Source: Actinomycetes bacterium
GTDB taxonomy: Bacteria > Actinomycetota > Thermoleophilia > Solirubrobacterales > 70-9
NCBI GenBank assembly: GCA_023436605.1
Contig: JAEZIQ010000157.1
Location: 1-21,997 of the forward strand
Direction of reading: 5' to 3'
DNA length: 21,997 nucleotides
Made by a program: the position numbers and the translations under genes. Numbering within the stretch: the stretch's first letter is position 1; each line of letters opens with the position of its first letter. Under the pieces are notes generated by a model. That model was not told the DNA's origin and made no database searches. It worked only from the letters and a program-made list of their open reading frames with translations. Below are positions 8,210 to 15,338 of this stretch, one piece after another.

Positions 8210-9004
8210 TCAGGCTGCGGCCGGAAGGCGATCGCCCATCCGGTCAAGAATTCGACGCAGCATGCGGGAGACATGCATCTGCGAGTGCCCGATCTTTTCG
8301 GCAATCTCGGACTGGGTGAGCTCGTCGCGAAAACGCAGGCTGACCACCATGCGTTCCTCGCTACTCAGGCCCTCCATCGCGGCGCGAAGCATGATCCGGC
8401 TTTCCGCTGTCTCATACCGCGAATCGTCGCGTCCGAGCCACTCTGCCGGTGAGCCGGCGTCGTCGTCGATCGAGGCGGGACCCTGGTCGAGCGATATCGG
8501 GTGACGGTTGCTGCCGGCCTCGAAAGCTTCGATGATTTCTTCTTCCGGGCAGCGCATCTCGGCAGCGATCTCGGCGCTGGTGGGCTCGCGATTGAGCTGG
8601 CTGGTGAGATCGGAGATCACGATGTCAATCTGGCCGATCCGGTCATAAAGGCTGCGCGGCAGTCGCATCGCCGACGTCCGGTCGCGGAAGTGCCGCTTCA
8701 GCTCGCCAGTGATGGTGGGAGAGGCGAAGGCGATGACGGGGACTCCTCGATCGGGGGCGAAACGGGTGACGGCGTTCACCAGTCCGAGACTGGCGACCTG
8801 GACCAGGTCGTCGAGCGACTCTGCCTGGCTGCGGTAGCGGACGGCCACACTCTTGGCAAACGCGAGGTAGCGGTTGACCAGCTCTTCGCGAGCCAGCGGG
8901 TCAGTGTCACGCCGCGCCCAGAGTTCGGCTTCGTCGGTAAGGCCCGCAATCGATGTGGTGCTCGAAGTCCTCATGTCCCGCCTGGTTGGAACCTTGCTTT
9001 CCAT
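8210..9004 (-). CDS. SigB/SigF-type alternative RNA polymerase sigma factor
   Basis: 264 residues. Region 2 lies at about 38-108 (DDLVQVASLGLVNAVTRF, then SPTITGELKRHFRDRT), region 3 at about 115-165 (LNREPTSAEIAAEM) and region 4 at about 205-255 (LSSEERMVVSLRFRDELTQSEIAEKIGHSQMHVSRML as separate helices ending in a helix-turn-helix). The ELKRHFRD stretch is typical of the stress/sporulation SigB-SigF-SigG group. ATG 9004 has GAGAGG about 7 nt upstream; M11 is an alternative. No anti-sigma or anti-anti-sigma gene is adjacent, unlike many sigB loci, so any partner switch is encoded elsewhere. Confidence 0.9.
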   Translation of the reverse strand: MESKVPTRRDMRTSSTTSIAGLTDEAELWARRDTDPLAREELVNRYLAFAKSVAVRYRSQAESLDDLVQVASLGLVNAVTRFAPDRGVPVIAFASPTITGELKRHFRDRTSAMRLPRSLYDRIGQIDIVISDLTSQLNREPTSAEIAAEMRCPEEEIIEAFEAGSNRHPISLDQGPASIDDDAGSPAEWLGRDDSRYETAESRIMLRAAMEGLSSEERMVVSLRFRDELTQSEIAEKIGHSQMHVSRMLRRILDRMGDRLPAAA

Positions 9005-9308
9005 CGCTCAGCCTCTCTTTCTGGAGGAGTGCCCCTCCGGAGTAGCTGCCCTGGAACCCTTGTGCTGTAGGGCCGTGCAGTGGTGCCTGATCAATGGAGA
9101 AACCGTATGCAGGGAATCGTGAACTGTCCAGTATCCAAAACCTAAAGAAGCACTAAAGATTCCGATGCTCGTTCAGAAAGCCGCTTCAGAACTGGGTTTC
9201 ACGGGGAGCATTTTGGCACTGTACCTCGGGTACAGCGCGTTTCACCAAAAAAACAACAAAGTACGCAGGTGTTGCGTCGAGGGTCGAAATTGACCCGAAA
9301 AACTTCGT
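9005..9308. other. 304-bp intergenic region upstream of the sigma gene
   Basis: No convincing gene is seen. Relative to its flanks it is AT-rich between about 9120 and 9310. It holds the sigma gene leader, a 7-bp inverted repeat at 9219-9235 and a 5-bp inverted repeat GGGTC/GACCC at 9281-9296 just past the VOC gene's stop. On the minus strand GATACT near 9131-9136 is a possible -10 for the sigma gene, but no convincing -35 accompanies it. A clear SigB-type GTTT/GGGTAT promoter was not found. Confidence 0.5.
9219..9235. repeat. inverted repeat CTGTACC-TCG-GGTACAG
   Basis: Perfect 7-bp arms around a 3-nt centre, between the VOC gene and the sigma gene. It could be an operator or a small hairpin; no T-tract follows on either strand. 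Confidence 0.5.
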
Positions 9309-9665
9309 TCAGCGGGCCGCGTAGCGCTGGTGAAGCATCAAATCGTTGCCGTCCGGGTCGCTGAAAAGGGCCATGAAACAGACTCCGGTGTCAAAGGTTT
9401 CGCCGAGGAACTCGACCCCTTTGGCGGTCAGGTCGGCCCGGGTCGTTTCGATGTCATCGACCTGGAGCGCCAGGTGCCCGTTCTTGGATGGCGCGAACTC
9501 CATGCCCTGCTTCGCCGGCTCCCAGATCCCAAAACAGGTGTCGCCCACCCAGAACTCGTAGTCTGAATTTTCGTCGGGTTTGAGCCCGAGCGTCTCGACG
9601 TAGAAAGCCCGGGAACGGTCCGGGTCGGTGGTCGGGATACCGATGAAATCGAGGCCGGTAATCAT
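9309..9665 (-). CDS. VOC-fold (glyoxalase / bleomycin-resistance type) protein
   Basis: 118 residues with the vicinal-oxygen-chelate pattern: LDFIGIPTTDPDRSRAFYVETLGL at the N-terminus (shown in two repeats of the beta-alpha-beta-beta-beta unit), GHLALQVDDIE in the middle and LFSDPDGNDLMLHQ at the end. Of the usual metal ligands only the middle His (H64) is plain: the N-terminal His is missing, and the C-terminal Glu position appears to be Met or Leu. Function may therefore be binding rather than glyoxalase I catalysis. The start has TAGGTT 6 nt upstream and no Shine-Dalgarno, so this gene probably has its own leaderless transcript although it lies 48 nt behind the Crp/Fnr-type gene on the same strand. 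Confidence 0.82.
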   Translation of the reverse strand: MITGLDFIGIPTTDPDRSRAFYVETLGLKPDENSDYEFWVGDTCFGIWEPAKQGMEFAPSKNGHLALQVDDIETTRADLTAKGVEFLGETFDTGVCFMALFSDPDGNDLMLHQRYAAR

Positions 9666-9671
9666 GCCCCT

Positions 9672-9677
9672 AACCTA
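9672..9677 (-). promoter_or_regulatory. candidate -10 box, leaderless VOC gene
   Basis: On the minus strand TAGGTT is followed by 6 nt and ATG at 9665. A weak -35-like CGTTTG lies 17 nt further upstream (9695-9700). Confidence 0.5.
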
Positions 9678-9713
9678 CCCCGGTCGCAGGTCGACAAACG
9701 CAGGGTCGGGAGC

Positions 9714-10466
9714 TCAGGCCCCGATCCTCTCCGGGGGGTCGTCGATACCTGCGAGTAGGGCCATGGCGTCGATTTCCGGGGCGTAGAAGGTCCAGGTTCC
9801 ATCCTTGTCCTGCTCGATCAGGCCTTTCTCGCCGAGCATGGTCAGAGCCGATGAAACCTTCGGGCGTCGTGCCCCGATCATCGCCGCAATGTTCCGGTGG
9901 CTGAGCCGGATCGGGATCCGGACCCCGCGCGGACTCTCCACTCCCCAGCGCTCGGCCAGATAACGGAATGTCAGGAGGAGCCGGTGGTCGATCCTCGGCA
10001 GCTGGACCAGTGCGAGGTGGAAACCAAGCCAGCGGGCCCGGGCCACAACGCGGTCCATCAATACGGTCAGGATGCTCGGGAACGCTTGTGCCTGCTGGTG
10101 GAAATCCTCGTTGATGATCGCGATATGCCCGGTCGAGATCGACGACCACTCATCGGTCACGAGCATGAGCTCGAGAGCCCGGGGAACGACCCAGGGACGA
10201 ATCAGGTCTCCGGGGCCAAGCAGCTCAAGCGAGGGGCGGCCGGAAAGCATGACTTCGCGGGTGAACCCGCCCTCGAGGATGAGGTAACCGAGAAAGAGGG
10301 GACTGGCCGGGGTGCGGTGGGCTTCTTCCCAGGTTCCAGCTTCGACTTTGCGGACCTCCGCGATCAGACTCTCGCGCGCTTCGTCGAGGCGCCGGCGTTC
10401 GATCCCTCGGGCCAGCGAGGGTTCTGCGTCAAGCAGCCTCACCGTGCCTTGAGGTTCCCCGAACAT
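9714..10466 (-). CDS. Crp/Fnr-family transcriptional regulator
   Basis: 250 residues. The N-terminal half has a cyclic-nucleotide-binding-like barrel (about 40-115: LILEGGFTREVMLSGRPSL, then ELLGPGDLIRPW), followed by a long dimerisation helix (about 120-160). The C-terminal winged helix (about 175-230) contains LSHRNIAAMIGARRPKVSSAL, split across the recognition helix-turn-helix, and a wing ending TWTFY. It has no cysteine, so it cannot carry an Fnr-type iron-sulfur cluster. The effector-binding Arg-Ser/Thr phosphate cassette of Crp is not obvious, so the ligand is unknown. TAGGGT lies 6 nt before the ATG. Possible targets are the downstream VOC gene or the divergent lipoprotein gene (gap about 93 bp). 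Confidence 0.85.
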   Translation of the reverse strand: MFGEPQGTVRLLDAEPSLARGIERRRLDEARESLIAEVRKVEAGTWEEAHRTPASPLFLGYLILEGGFTREVMLSGRPSLELLGPGDLIRPWVVPRALELMLVTDEWSSISTGHIAIINEDFHQQAQAFPSILTVLMDRVVARARWLGFHLALVQLPRIDHRLLLTFRYLAERWGVESPRGVRIPIRLSHRNIAAMIGARRPKVSSALTMLGEKGLIEQDKDGTWTFYAPEIDAMALLAGIDDPPERIGA

Positions 10467-10472
10467 GCTTTG

Positions 10473-10478
10473 ACCCTA
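10473..10478 (-). promoter_or_regulatory. candidate -10 box, leaderless Crp/Fnr-type gene
   Basis: On the minus strand TAGGGT is followed by 6 nt and ATG at 10466; no Shine-Dalgarno is possible in that space. Confidence 0.5.
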
Positions 10479-10547
10479 GCTGTAACGCTGGACCGCGTAT
10501 GAAAGTGGCGATTCGCGGCTGATCGTTTCGGCCGCCTCGGCCAACAG

Positions 10548-10553
10548 TAGAGT
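10548..10553 (+). promoter_or_regulatory. candidate -10 box, leaderless lipoprotein gene
   Basis: TAGAGT is followed by 6 nt and ATG at 10560. The region about 17 nt upstream (GTTTCG) is a poor -35. Confidence 0.5.
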
Positions 10554-10559
10554 GATCCA

Positions 10560-10931
10560 ATGATCTCGTCCTCCCGTCGTCTCCTCGTCCTGGCTGCGAT
10601 CCTCGGGTCGGCCTTCCTGCTGACGGCCTGTGAGGCCGAGGTGTCGACCGGGGATGACACGATTTCGGCCTCGAACCTGGAGTCGGAAGCGTCGAGCACT
10701 TTGACCAGGGAGTTTGGCGAGGAACCGGCCTCGATCGACTGTCCGGAAGACCTCAAGGCCGAAGTGGACGAGACCGAGACCTGCGAACTGGTGGATCAGG
10801 CCGGCAATCACTACGACATGGTGATCACAATCACTTCGGTCGACGATGACGGAAACGCCAAGTTCGACATCAACGTCGGCGGGATCAAGCAGATGGGTGA
10901 CGTCCCCGACGGAGCGAATCCGGACCAGTAA
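10560..10931 (+). CDS. DUF4333-type lipoprotein
   Basis: 123 residues. A lipoprotein signal peptide ends in LLTAC, with lipidated C24. The mature part matches the DUF4333 pattern: SLT-like helix with STLTREFGEEPASIDCPEDL, then TCELVDQAGNHYDMVITI and the final FDINV strand. C61 and C75 probably form a disulfide. The protein should be anchored on the outer face of the membrane. The next small gene starts 5 nt after the stop, so the two are likely one operon. Confidence 0.8.
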   Translation: MISSSRRLLVLAAILGSAFLLTACEAEVSTGDDTISASNLESEASSTLTREFGEEPASIDCPEDLKAEVDETETCELVDQAGNHYDMVITITSVDDDGNAKFDINVGGIKQMGDVPDGANPDQ

Positions 10932-10936
10932 CTCCG

Positions 10937-11119
10937 ATGGCCGAATCTTCGGATGACCTCAGGCGCGAGTTCGAAGAGTTCGAACAGGCCGAGTCTTCGC
11001 TCGATTCAGGTCTCGAGTCGGCGCCGTCCCCGAACCGGATTCCGCCCTGGATCAAGTGGGTGGTCATCGCCGACCTGCTGATCGTCGCGGTCGTGGTCCT
11101 GATCGTCTTCGCCGGTTAG
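10937..11119 (+). CDS. small single-pass membrane protein
   Basis: 60 residues. An acidic, probably helical N-terminal part (DDLRREFEEFEQAE) and a Ser/Pro linker precede one hydrophobic helix at about residues 38-59 that ends at the C-terminus, so this resembles a tail-anchored protein with a cytoplasmic N-terminus. It lies 5 nt after the DUF4333 lipoprotein gene with no clear Shine-Dalgarno, suggesting translation by reinitiation. I do not recognise a family. Confidence 0.65.
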   Translation: MAESSDDLRREFEEFEQAESSLDSGLESAPSPNRIPPWIKWVVIADLLIVAVVVLIVFAG

Positions 11120-11124
11120 TTCTA

Positions 11125-11147
11125 CTCGTCGTCAGAAGGCCGACGAG
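11125..11147. terminator. hairpin between convergent genes
   Basis: CTCGTCG (11125-11131) and CGACGAG (11141-11147) form a 7-bp stem with a 9-nt loop, placed exactly between the ends of the small membrane protein gene and the 57-residue minus-strand gene. It has no T-tract on either side. A bidirectional terminator is plausible. Confidence 0.4.
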
Positions 11148-11159
11148 GCCCATGGTGGC

Positions 11160-11333
11160 TCACTGATCCCGGTTCTGCCTGCTGCGGATCTGTTCCAGGT
11201 CAACCCGGCTCGACTTCTCTCCATGACTGGCGCGGTTGCCAAAGACCCACTCGTATTCCTCGTCGAGGACCGCGCGCCGCGGCGAGAGGTCGGGCTGGTA
11301 GCTGCGGGTGAAGATGGATGCGAAGGGGAACAT
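11160..11333 (-). CDS. 57-residue hypothetical protein divergent from the CGNR regulator
   Basis: ATG 11333 to TGA at 11160-11162. The protein begins MFPFASIFTRSYQPDLSPRR, continues with an acidic-aromatic stretch (DEEYEWVF) and ends in a charged tail (EQIRSRQNRDQ). Support for a real gene: AAAGG about 6 nt before the ATG, third codon positions almost all G or C, ordinary amino-acid composition, and a shared regulatory gap with the divergent CGNR gene. The longer open frame overlapping it on the same strand (11132-11401) is Ser/Arg/Pro-rich and looks like a shadow. No family recognised. It could be the target of the CGNR regulator. Confidence 0.55.
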   Translation of the reverse strand: MFPFASIFTRSYQPDLSPRRAVLDEEYEWVFGNRASHGEKSSRVDLEQIRSRQNRDQ

Positions 11334-11382
11334 GGCTGCCTTTCGGGTCGGGTAAATAAGTGACTGGCAAAAACGCTACACC

Positions 11383-11418
11383 GGTTAGCGTGACCTGTCA
11401 AGTTGATTTACTGGTTAG
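11383..11418. promoter_or_regulatory. direct repeats GGTTAG, candidate operators of the CGNR regulator
   Basis: GGTTAG occurs at 11383-11388 and 11413-11418, 30 bp apart or about three helical turns, each preceded by ACC or ACT. The first copy sits upstream of the -35 box and the second inside the -35/-10 spacer. A small palindrome TGAC-CT-GTCA (11391-11400) lies between them. Confidence 0.45.
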
Positions 11419-11431
11419 TCGGGAGTACGAT
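11403..11431 (+). promoter_or_regulatory. strong vegetative-type promoter of the CGNR gene
   Basis: TTGATT (11403-11408), a 17-bp spacer and TACGAT (11426-11431), followed by 6 nt and ATG 11438. It is the best -35/-10 pair in the window, and its geometry implies a leaderless mRNA. Confidence 0.65.
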
Positions 11432-11437
11432 TGGGAC

Positions 11438-12007
11438 ATGAACGTCGAGTTCCTCGCAGAACTGATCGAGCACAAGGTTGCGCCGACTCCGCTGATCGCG
11501 GTACAGGGGTTGATCGACACCCAGGACCACGAGACCGATATGGAACTGCTCGGGGATCCCGAAGCGACCCGGGAGTGGCTGCTGGGTGCGGGACTGCTGG
11601 ATGAGGGCAGCAAGGTGTCGGAGCAGGATCATCGCGACCTGCTCGACCTCCGCCGGACCCTGCGCAGCCTGCTCGTGGCGCAGGCGCATGGGGAACGCGA
11701 CGGGCAGGCGATTGCCGAACTGAGACGGCTCTCCTACGAACACCTCACCGGTTACGACGTCAGCGACGAAGGTGTTGTCGCTCTCTGCGTGAAGCCGGTC
11801 GAGAACGTTTCCGAGCTGATCGGCCAATTGATTGGGATTGTCGGCCAGGCCCAGGATCTGGACCAGTGGCGCCGGCTCAAGATCTGCGCCTCCGACGAGT
11901 GCCTCTGGGCCTTCTACGATTCCTCGAAGAACCGCAGCGGATCCTGGTGCCGGATGGAAGTCTGCGGCAACCGCACCAAAAACCGCCGGTATCGCAGCCA
12001 CGCCTGA
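11438..12007 (+). CDS. ABATE/CGNR zinc-finger transcriptional regulator
   Basis: 189 residues. The N-terminal ABATE-like domain (about 1-135, with LLDLRRTLRSLL) is followed by a C-terminal CGNR zinc finger: C150, C155, C171 and C176 in KICASDECLWAFYD ... WCRMEVCGNRTKNRRYR, the family's diagnostic end. These proteins are thought to be stress-linked DNA-binding regulators. An in-frame longer start at 11360 would begin inside the promoter and is rejected. The divergent 57-residue gene and the GGTTAG repeats suggest local autoregulation. Confidence 0.88.
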   Translation: MNVEFLAELIEHKVAPTPLIAVQGLIDTQDHETDMELLGDPEATREWLLGAGLLDEGSKVSEQDHRDLLDLRRTLRSLLVAQAHGERDGQAIAELRRLSYEHLTGYDVSDEGVVALCVKPVENVSELIGQLIGIVGQAQDLDQWRRLKICASDECLWAFYDSSKNRSGSWCRMEVCGNRTKNRRYRSHA

Positions 12008-12021
12008 GGAAAGGACTCGAT

Positions 12022-12046
12022 CCGGATTCGATTTCCTCCAATCCGG
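12022..12046 (+). terminator. inverted repeat after the CGNR gene
   Basis: CCGGATT (12022-12028) and AATCCGG (12040-12046) can form a 7-bp stem with an 11-nt loop, 15 nt after the CGNR stop. No T-tract follows. It may be a weak terminator or an upstream element of the methyltransferase promoter. Confidence 0.35.
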
Positions 12047-12061
12047 CGGGCTCACATCGGT

Positions 12062-12067
12062 TAGGTT
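12062..12067 (+). promoter_or_regulatory. candidate -10 box, leaderless methyltransferase gene
   Basis: TAGGTT is followed by 6 nt and ATG 12074, matching the VOC gene promoter in both hexamer and spacing. Confidence 0.5.
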
Positions 12068-12073
12068 CGAAGC

Positions 12074-12892
12074 ATGTCCGATATGTGGGAAAGCGTCTCG
12101 GAAGCATGGGCATCGAACGCGGATTTCGTGGACGGACACCTCGCCGAGCCCACCCGGAGAATGCTCGACCTCGCCGAAATCGGATCCGGGAGCGAGGTGC
12201 TTGATCTTGCCTGTGGTCCGGGCGGGGCTGGAATGGCCGCAGCGTCCCGGGTTGGTCCATCCGGGTCAGTGGTATTTGCGGACGATGCGCCTGGAATGGT
12301 CGCGGCGGCAGCCAACCGCTCAAAGGCACTGAACAACGTGAGCACGCTGGTCTGCAGTCAGGAAAGCATTTCGGTCGAGGACGAGACATTCGACGCCGTG
12401 ATCATCCGCCACGGCCTGATGTTCGCCGAGGACAAAGCGGCGGCTGTAGGGGAGGCGGTTCGGGTTCTGCGGCCGGGACACAGGTACGCGGCGATGACCT
12501 GGGGACCGAGACAGGAGAACCCCTGGCTGAGCCTGACCCTGGATTCGGTGGCCGAAGAGTTCGGGGTGCCGTTCCCTCCCCCGGAGGTGCTCGGTCCTTT
12601 CGAACTCGATGACCCTGACACTCTCAAGAGAGTTCTTGAAGATGGAGGACTGCTCGATGTCGGGGTGGAAAAGTTTGAAGCCCCCGCAGCTTTCGACTCG
12701 GTCGAAGCGTGGTGCGATCTGATTCCCCAGCTGGCGGGCCCGCTGGCGATTGCTCTCGAAGGGATGGAACCGGAAGTTCGCGATTCGATCCGCGATCGAG
12801 CGCTTGAGTTCGGCCATGCGGCGGCCGAAGAACTGCCTGACGGAATCAGAATGAGCGGTTCCGTCCTGATCGGATACGGCCGACGGACGTGA
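12074..12892 (+). CDS. class I SAM-dependent methyltransferase
   Basis: 272 residues. SAM motif I is VLDLACGPGGAG (about 42-53), the acidic end of strand 2 is VVFADDAPGMV, the motif IV region is DAVIIRHGLMFAEDK and EAVRVLRPGHRYAAMTWG follows, the pattern of UbiE/COQ5-like or methyltransf_11 proteins. The C-terminal part (about 150-272) presumably recognises the substrate, which is unknown. The stop is 3 nt before the GTG of the GGDEF/EAL gene, so the two are probably co-expressed, although no functional link is known to me. Confidence 0.85.
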   Translation: MSDMWESVSEAWASNADFVDGHLAEPTRRMLDLAEIGSGSEVLDLACGPGGAGMAAASRVGPSGSVVFADDAPGMVAAAANRSKALNNVSTLVCSQESISVEDETFDAVIIRHGLMFAEDKAAAVGEAVRVLRPGHRYAAMTWGPRQENPWLSLTLDSVAEEFGVPFPPPEVLGPFELDDPDTLKRVLEDGGLLDVGVEKFEAPAAFDSVEAWCDLIPQLAGPLAIALEGMEPEVRDSIRDRALEFGHAAAEELPDGIRMSGSVLIGYGRRT

Positions 12893-12895
12893 GCC

Positions 12896-14989
12896 GTGGG
12901 GATGGAACTGACTGAGCCCCAGGACAGCAGCGGAGTACTGGATCTCGAACTGATTGCCGCGATCCTCGAGCGGGCCGTAGCCGTAGGGCAGGTAGGGATC
13001 TGGGTCTGGGAACCCGACAGCGATTTCAACTACTGGAACCCGGTGATGAAGGAGATCGTCGGGGTGGACGCGGAAACGGTGCCGTCGCTTGACTTGTGGC
13101 TCGAGGTCGTACACCCCGAGGATCGGGCGGTTGCCAGGGAAGCGATCGATCATCGGGCCCTGGGGGAGGTGCGCTACCGGATCGTCAATCTTGACGACCG
13201 TATCCGTCACCTGATTGTCCGCAGCGAGAAGGTAAAACCGGAGTTTGACGGGCATCCGGACCTCTACATGGGGCTGGTGATGGATGTGACCGAGAACCAG
13301 GAGGCATCTTCGGTGGTCACCGACACGCTCGAAGCGATCAGTGATGGCTACATCGCATTGGGCACGGACTGGACCGTCCTCTACGCGAACCGCCAGTCCG
13401 AAGTCATTCTGGGCCGGCCGAGGGAAGTGATGCTCGGCAGGAGCCTCTGGGACGAGTTCCCGGAGGCGGTCGATTCGCGCTTCTTCACCCAGTACAAGAT
13501 CGCCATGGAGGAGCGAAGACCGACCGAGGTCGAGGACTACTACGAACCGCTGGACATCTGGGTGGAAGCGAGGGTCTATCCGATTCCCCAAGGCGTCGCC
13601 GTCTACTTCAGGGACGTGACCCGGCGCCATCTGGTCGAGATCGAGCGGGAACGCATGCTGGAGGCTGAACGGGTGGCAAGAAACGCAGCGGAACTGGCCC
13701 GGGCCGATGCGGAGCACCAGGCAACCCACGATCCCCTCACCGATCTCCTCAACCGGACCGAGTTCATGCGCCAGCTCGAAGAGGCCTGCCGATCCCAAAC
13801 GGCAGTCACGCTCTTCTTTCTGGACGTGGACCGCTTCAAGTTGGTCAACGATTCGCTTGGCCACGCGATGGGAGATCAGCTGCTGCGGGAAGTTGGCCGA
13901 AGGCTTGAGCAGTTCGGAGACCACGTCGACCTGACCGCCCGGTTCGGCGGTGACGAGTTCGTGATCGCCCTCTTTGACCGCGACCGTCGTACCGCATCGA
14001 TGATCGCCGAGCAGATCCTTTCCGAGCTGCGGCGACCGATCAACCTGCAGAACCGTCTGCTTCACGTCACCGCCAGCCTCGGAGCTGCCGAGTCCTCGCC
14101 GGGTACCTCGGCCGAGGGACTCCTGCTCAACGCCGACGTAACCCTTTACCGCGCCAAGGAAACCGGACGCGATCGCGTGGTCTGGTTCGACCAGACCTTG
14201 CGCACCGAACTTCAGCGCCGGGTCGCCCTGGAAAGCAGGCTGCGGGAATCACTCGAAGCTGAGGAACTCACGATGCACTTCCAGCCCGCCTATGACCTGA
14301 AGACCGGAAAGCTGACCGACGTCGAGGCCCTGGCGCGCTGGCACGACTCGATCTTCGGCGAGGTCTCTCCGGTCGAGTTCATCCCGATTGCCGAGGAATC
14401 CGGACTGATCCACAGCCTTGGCGCCTGGGCCGTCGGCCACGTCGCGAAGGAAGCGGCAGCCTGGCACCGCTCCGGGAACCAGCCAGCCACCTTCTGGGCG
14501 AACGTTTCGACCAGCCAGCTCGCCCGGCCCGACATCGCGTTCGTGATCGCCGAGCAGCTGGAGAAGGCCGGGCTGGAGCCGGAGCGCTTCGGGATCGAGA
14601 TCACTGAGTCGGCACTTGCCGACAACGTCCATCTGGGTCAAGGCCTCAGCCACGTAACCGAGCTGGGCGTCAAGCTCGCGATCGATGACTTCGGGACCGG
14701 TTTCAGCTCGATCTCACGACTGCGAGAACTGCCGGTCGACATCCTGAAGATCGACCGCAGCTTCGTCTCTGGGGCCGGGCCCGACTTCAGGGTCGAAACC
14801 CTCACCGCGATCGTCGACCTGGCCCACGCCCTGGGTGCCACGGTGATAGCCGAAGGAATCGAAACCCTCGACGAATATCGCGCGATCCGTGAAACCAACT
14901 GTGACCGGGTTTCCGGCCGACTTTTCGGCTACCCGGTCGTCCCGGAAGAGCTCGCGGAAACGGTCGCGACGGGCCAGCAGCAGCTCTAG
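12896..14989 (+). CDS. PAS-PAS-GGDEF-EAL cyclic-di-GMP enzyme
   Basis: 697 residues, no membrane segment, so a soluble sensor. The order is PAS1 (about 20-135), PAS2 (about 138-245), a coiled linker (247-275), GGDEF (276-435) and EAL (440-690). The active site GGDEF (351-355) is intact, but the product-inhibition RxxD site reads DHVD (342-345). The EAL domain keeps E477-A-L, the NVS, ITES, D597-D598-FGTG, LKID and AEGIE motifs. The usual QGY near the C-terminus reads SGR (S673), altering a substrate-contact Gln. Diguanylate cyclase activity is likely and phosphodiesterase activity possible. The start is either GTG 12896 or ATG 12902; neither has a good Shine-Dalgarno, and coupling to the gene ending at 12892 is likely. 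Confidence 0.92.
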   Translation: MGMELTEPQDSSGVLDLELIAAILERAVAVGQVGIWVWEPDSDFNYWNPVMKEIVGVDAETVPSLDLWLEVVHPEDRAVAREAIDHRALGEVRYRIVNLDDRIRHLIVRSEKVKPEFDGHPDLYMGLVMDVTENQEASSVVTDTLEAISDGYIALGTDWTVLYANRQSEVILGRPREVMLGRSLWDEFPEAVDSRFFTQYKIAMEERRPTEVEDYYEPLDIWVEARVYPIPQGVAVYFRDVTRRHLVEIERERMLEAERVARNAAELARADAEHQATHDPLTDLLNRTEFMRQLEEACRSQTAVTLFFLDVDRFKLVNDSLGHAMGDQLLREVGRRLEQFGDHVDLTARFGGDEFVIALFDRDRRTASMIAEQILSELRRPINLQNRLLHVTASLGAAESSPGTSAEGLLLNADVTLYRAKETGRDRVVWFDQTLRTELQRRVALESRLRESLEAEELTMHFQPAYDLKTGKLTDVEALARWHDSIFGEVSPVEFIPIAEESGLIHSLGAWAVGHVAKEAAAWHRSGNQPATFWANVSTSQLARPDIAFVIAEQLEKAGLEPERFGIEITESALADNVHLGQGLSHVTELGVKLAIDDFGTGFSSISRLRELPVDILKIDRSFVSGAGPDFRVETLTAIVDLAHALGATVIAEGIETLDEYRAIRETNCDRVSGRLFGYPVVPEELAETVATGQQQL

Positions 14990-15004
14990 CTCGAGGCCCC
15001 TCGC

Positions 15005-15220
15005 CTAATAGCGCGGAGGGTAGTCGCGGGGCGGCGGCACCTCGGCCACGAGATTCCGGCGACGGTTGTAGAGAATCGCCGAGTAGACGAGCCCGATCGC
15101 GCCCACGGCCATCAGGATGTAACCGACCACATCCAGTTCGACCCCTCGCACATGGAGGTGCACCGCAAAAGCGAGGATCGCACCGACCGCAATCAGAAAA
15201 AGCGAGAATCCAAAACTCAT
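15005..15220 (-). CDS. DUF6458-type small membrane protein
   Basis: 71 residues. Two hydrophobic helices (about 4-22 and 30-50) in the pattern SLFLIAVGAILAFAV ... VVGYILMAVGAIGL are typical of DUF6458 proteins of Actinomycetota, followed by a basic then Pro-rich tail (PPPRDYPPRY). ATG 15220 is chosen because the N-terminus then starts at the family's usual place; longer upstream frames lack conservation and run into the divergent gene. It has AAGAG about 4 nt upstream. Function unknown. Confidence 0.75.
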   Translation of the reverse strand: MSFGFSLFLIAVGAILAFAVHLHVRGVELDVVGYILMAVGAIGLVYSAILYNRRRNLVAEVPPPRDYPPRY

Positions 15221-15338
15221 ACCGCTCTTGATACCCGCGAATTCCGGGGAGAAACAGCGGGCAAAGTCCCAGCAGACAGACAGAAACTCGCTTATGCTGC
15301 GACTGCAGACGATTGGACGTCGACTGGAAGCAGACTGA

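Noticed and set aside
9165..9293. 42-residue plus-strand frame from ATG 9165 in the sigma upstream gap
   Set aside because: No Shine-Dalgarno, only a poor -10-like TAAAGA before it, mixed codon use, and it runs through both inverted repeats. No evidence beyond being open.
11132..11401. 89-residue minus-strand frame
   Set aside because: Ser/Arg/Pro-rich composition typical of a shadow. The overlapping 57-residue frame has a ribosome site and natural composition.
12320..14065. 581-residue open frame on the minus strand opposite the methyltransferase and GGDEF genes
   Set aside because: It crosses two well-supported genes, has no family motifs and is explained by codon bias on the other strand.
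14992..15003. CGAGG-CC-CCTCG palindrome between the GGDEF/EAL and DUF6458 genes as a terminator
   Set aside because: The stem is 5 bp with a 2-nt centre and no T-tract, too weak to call.
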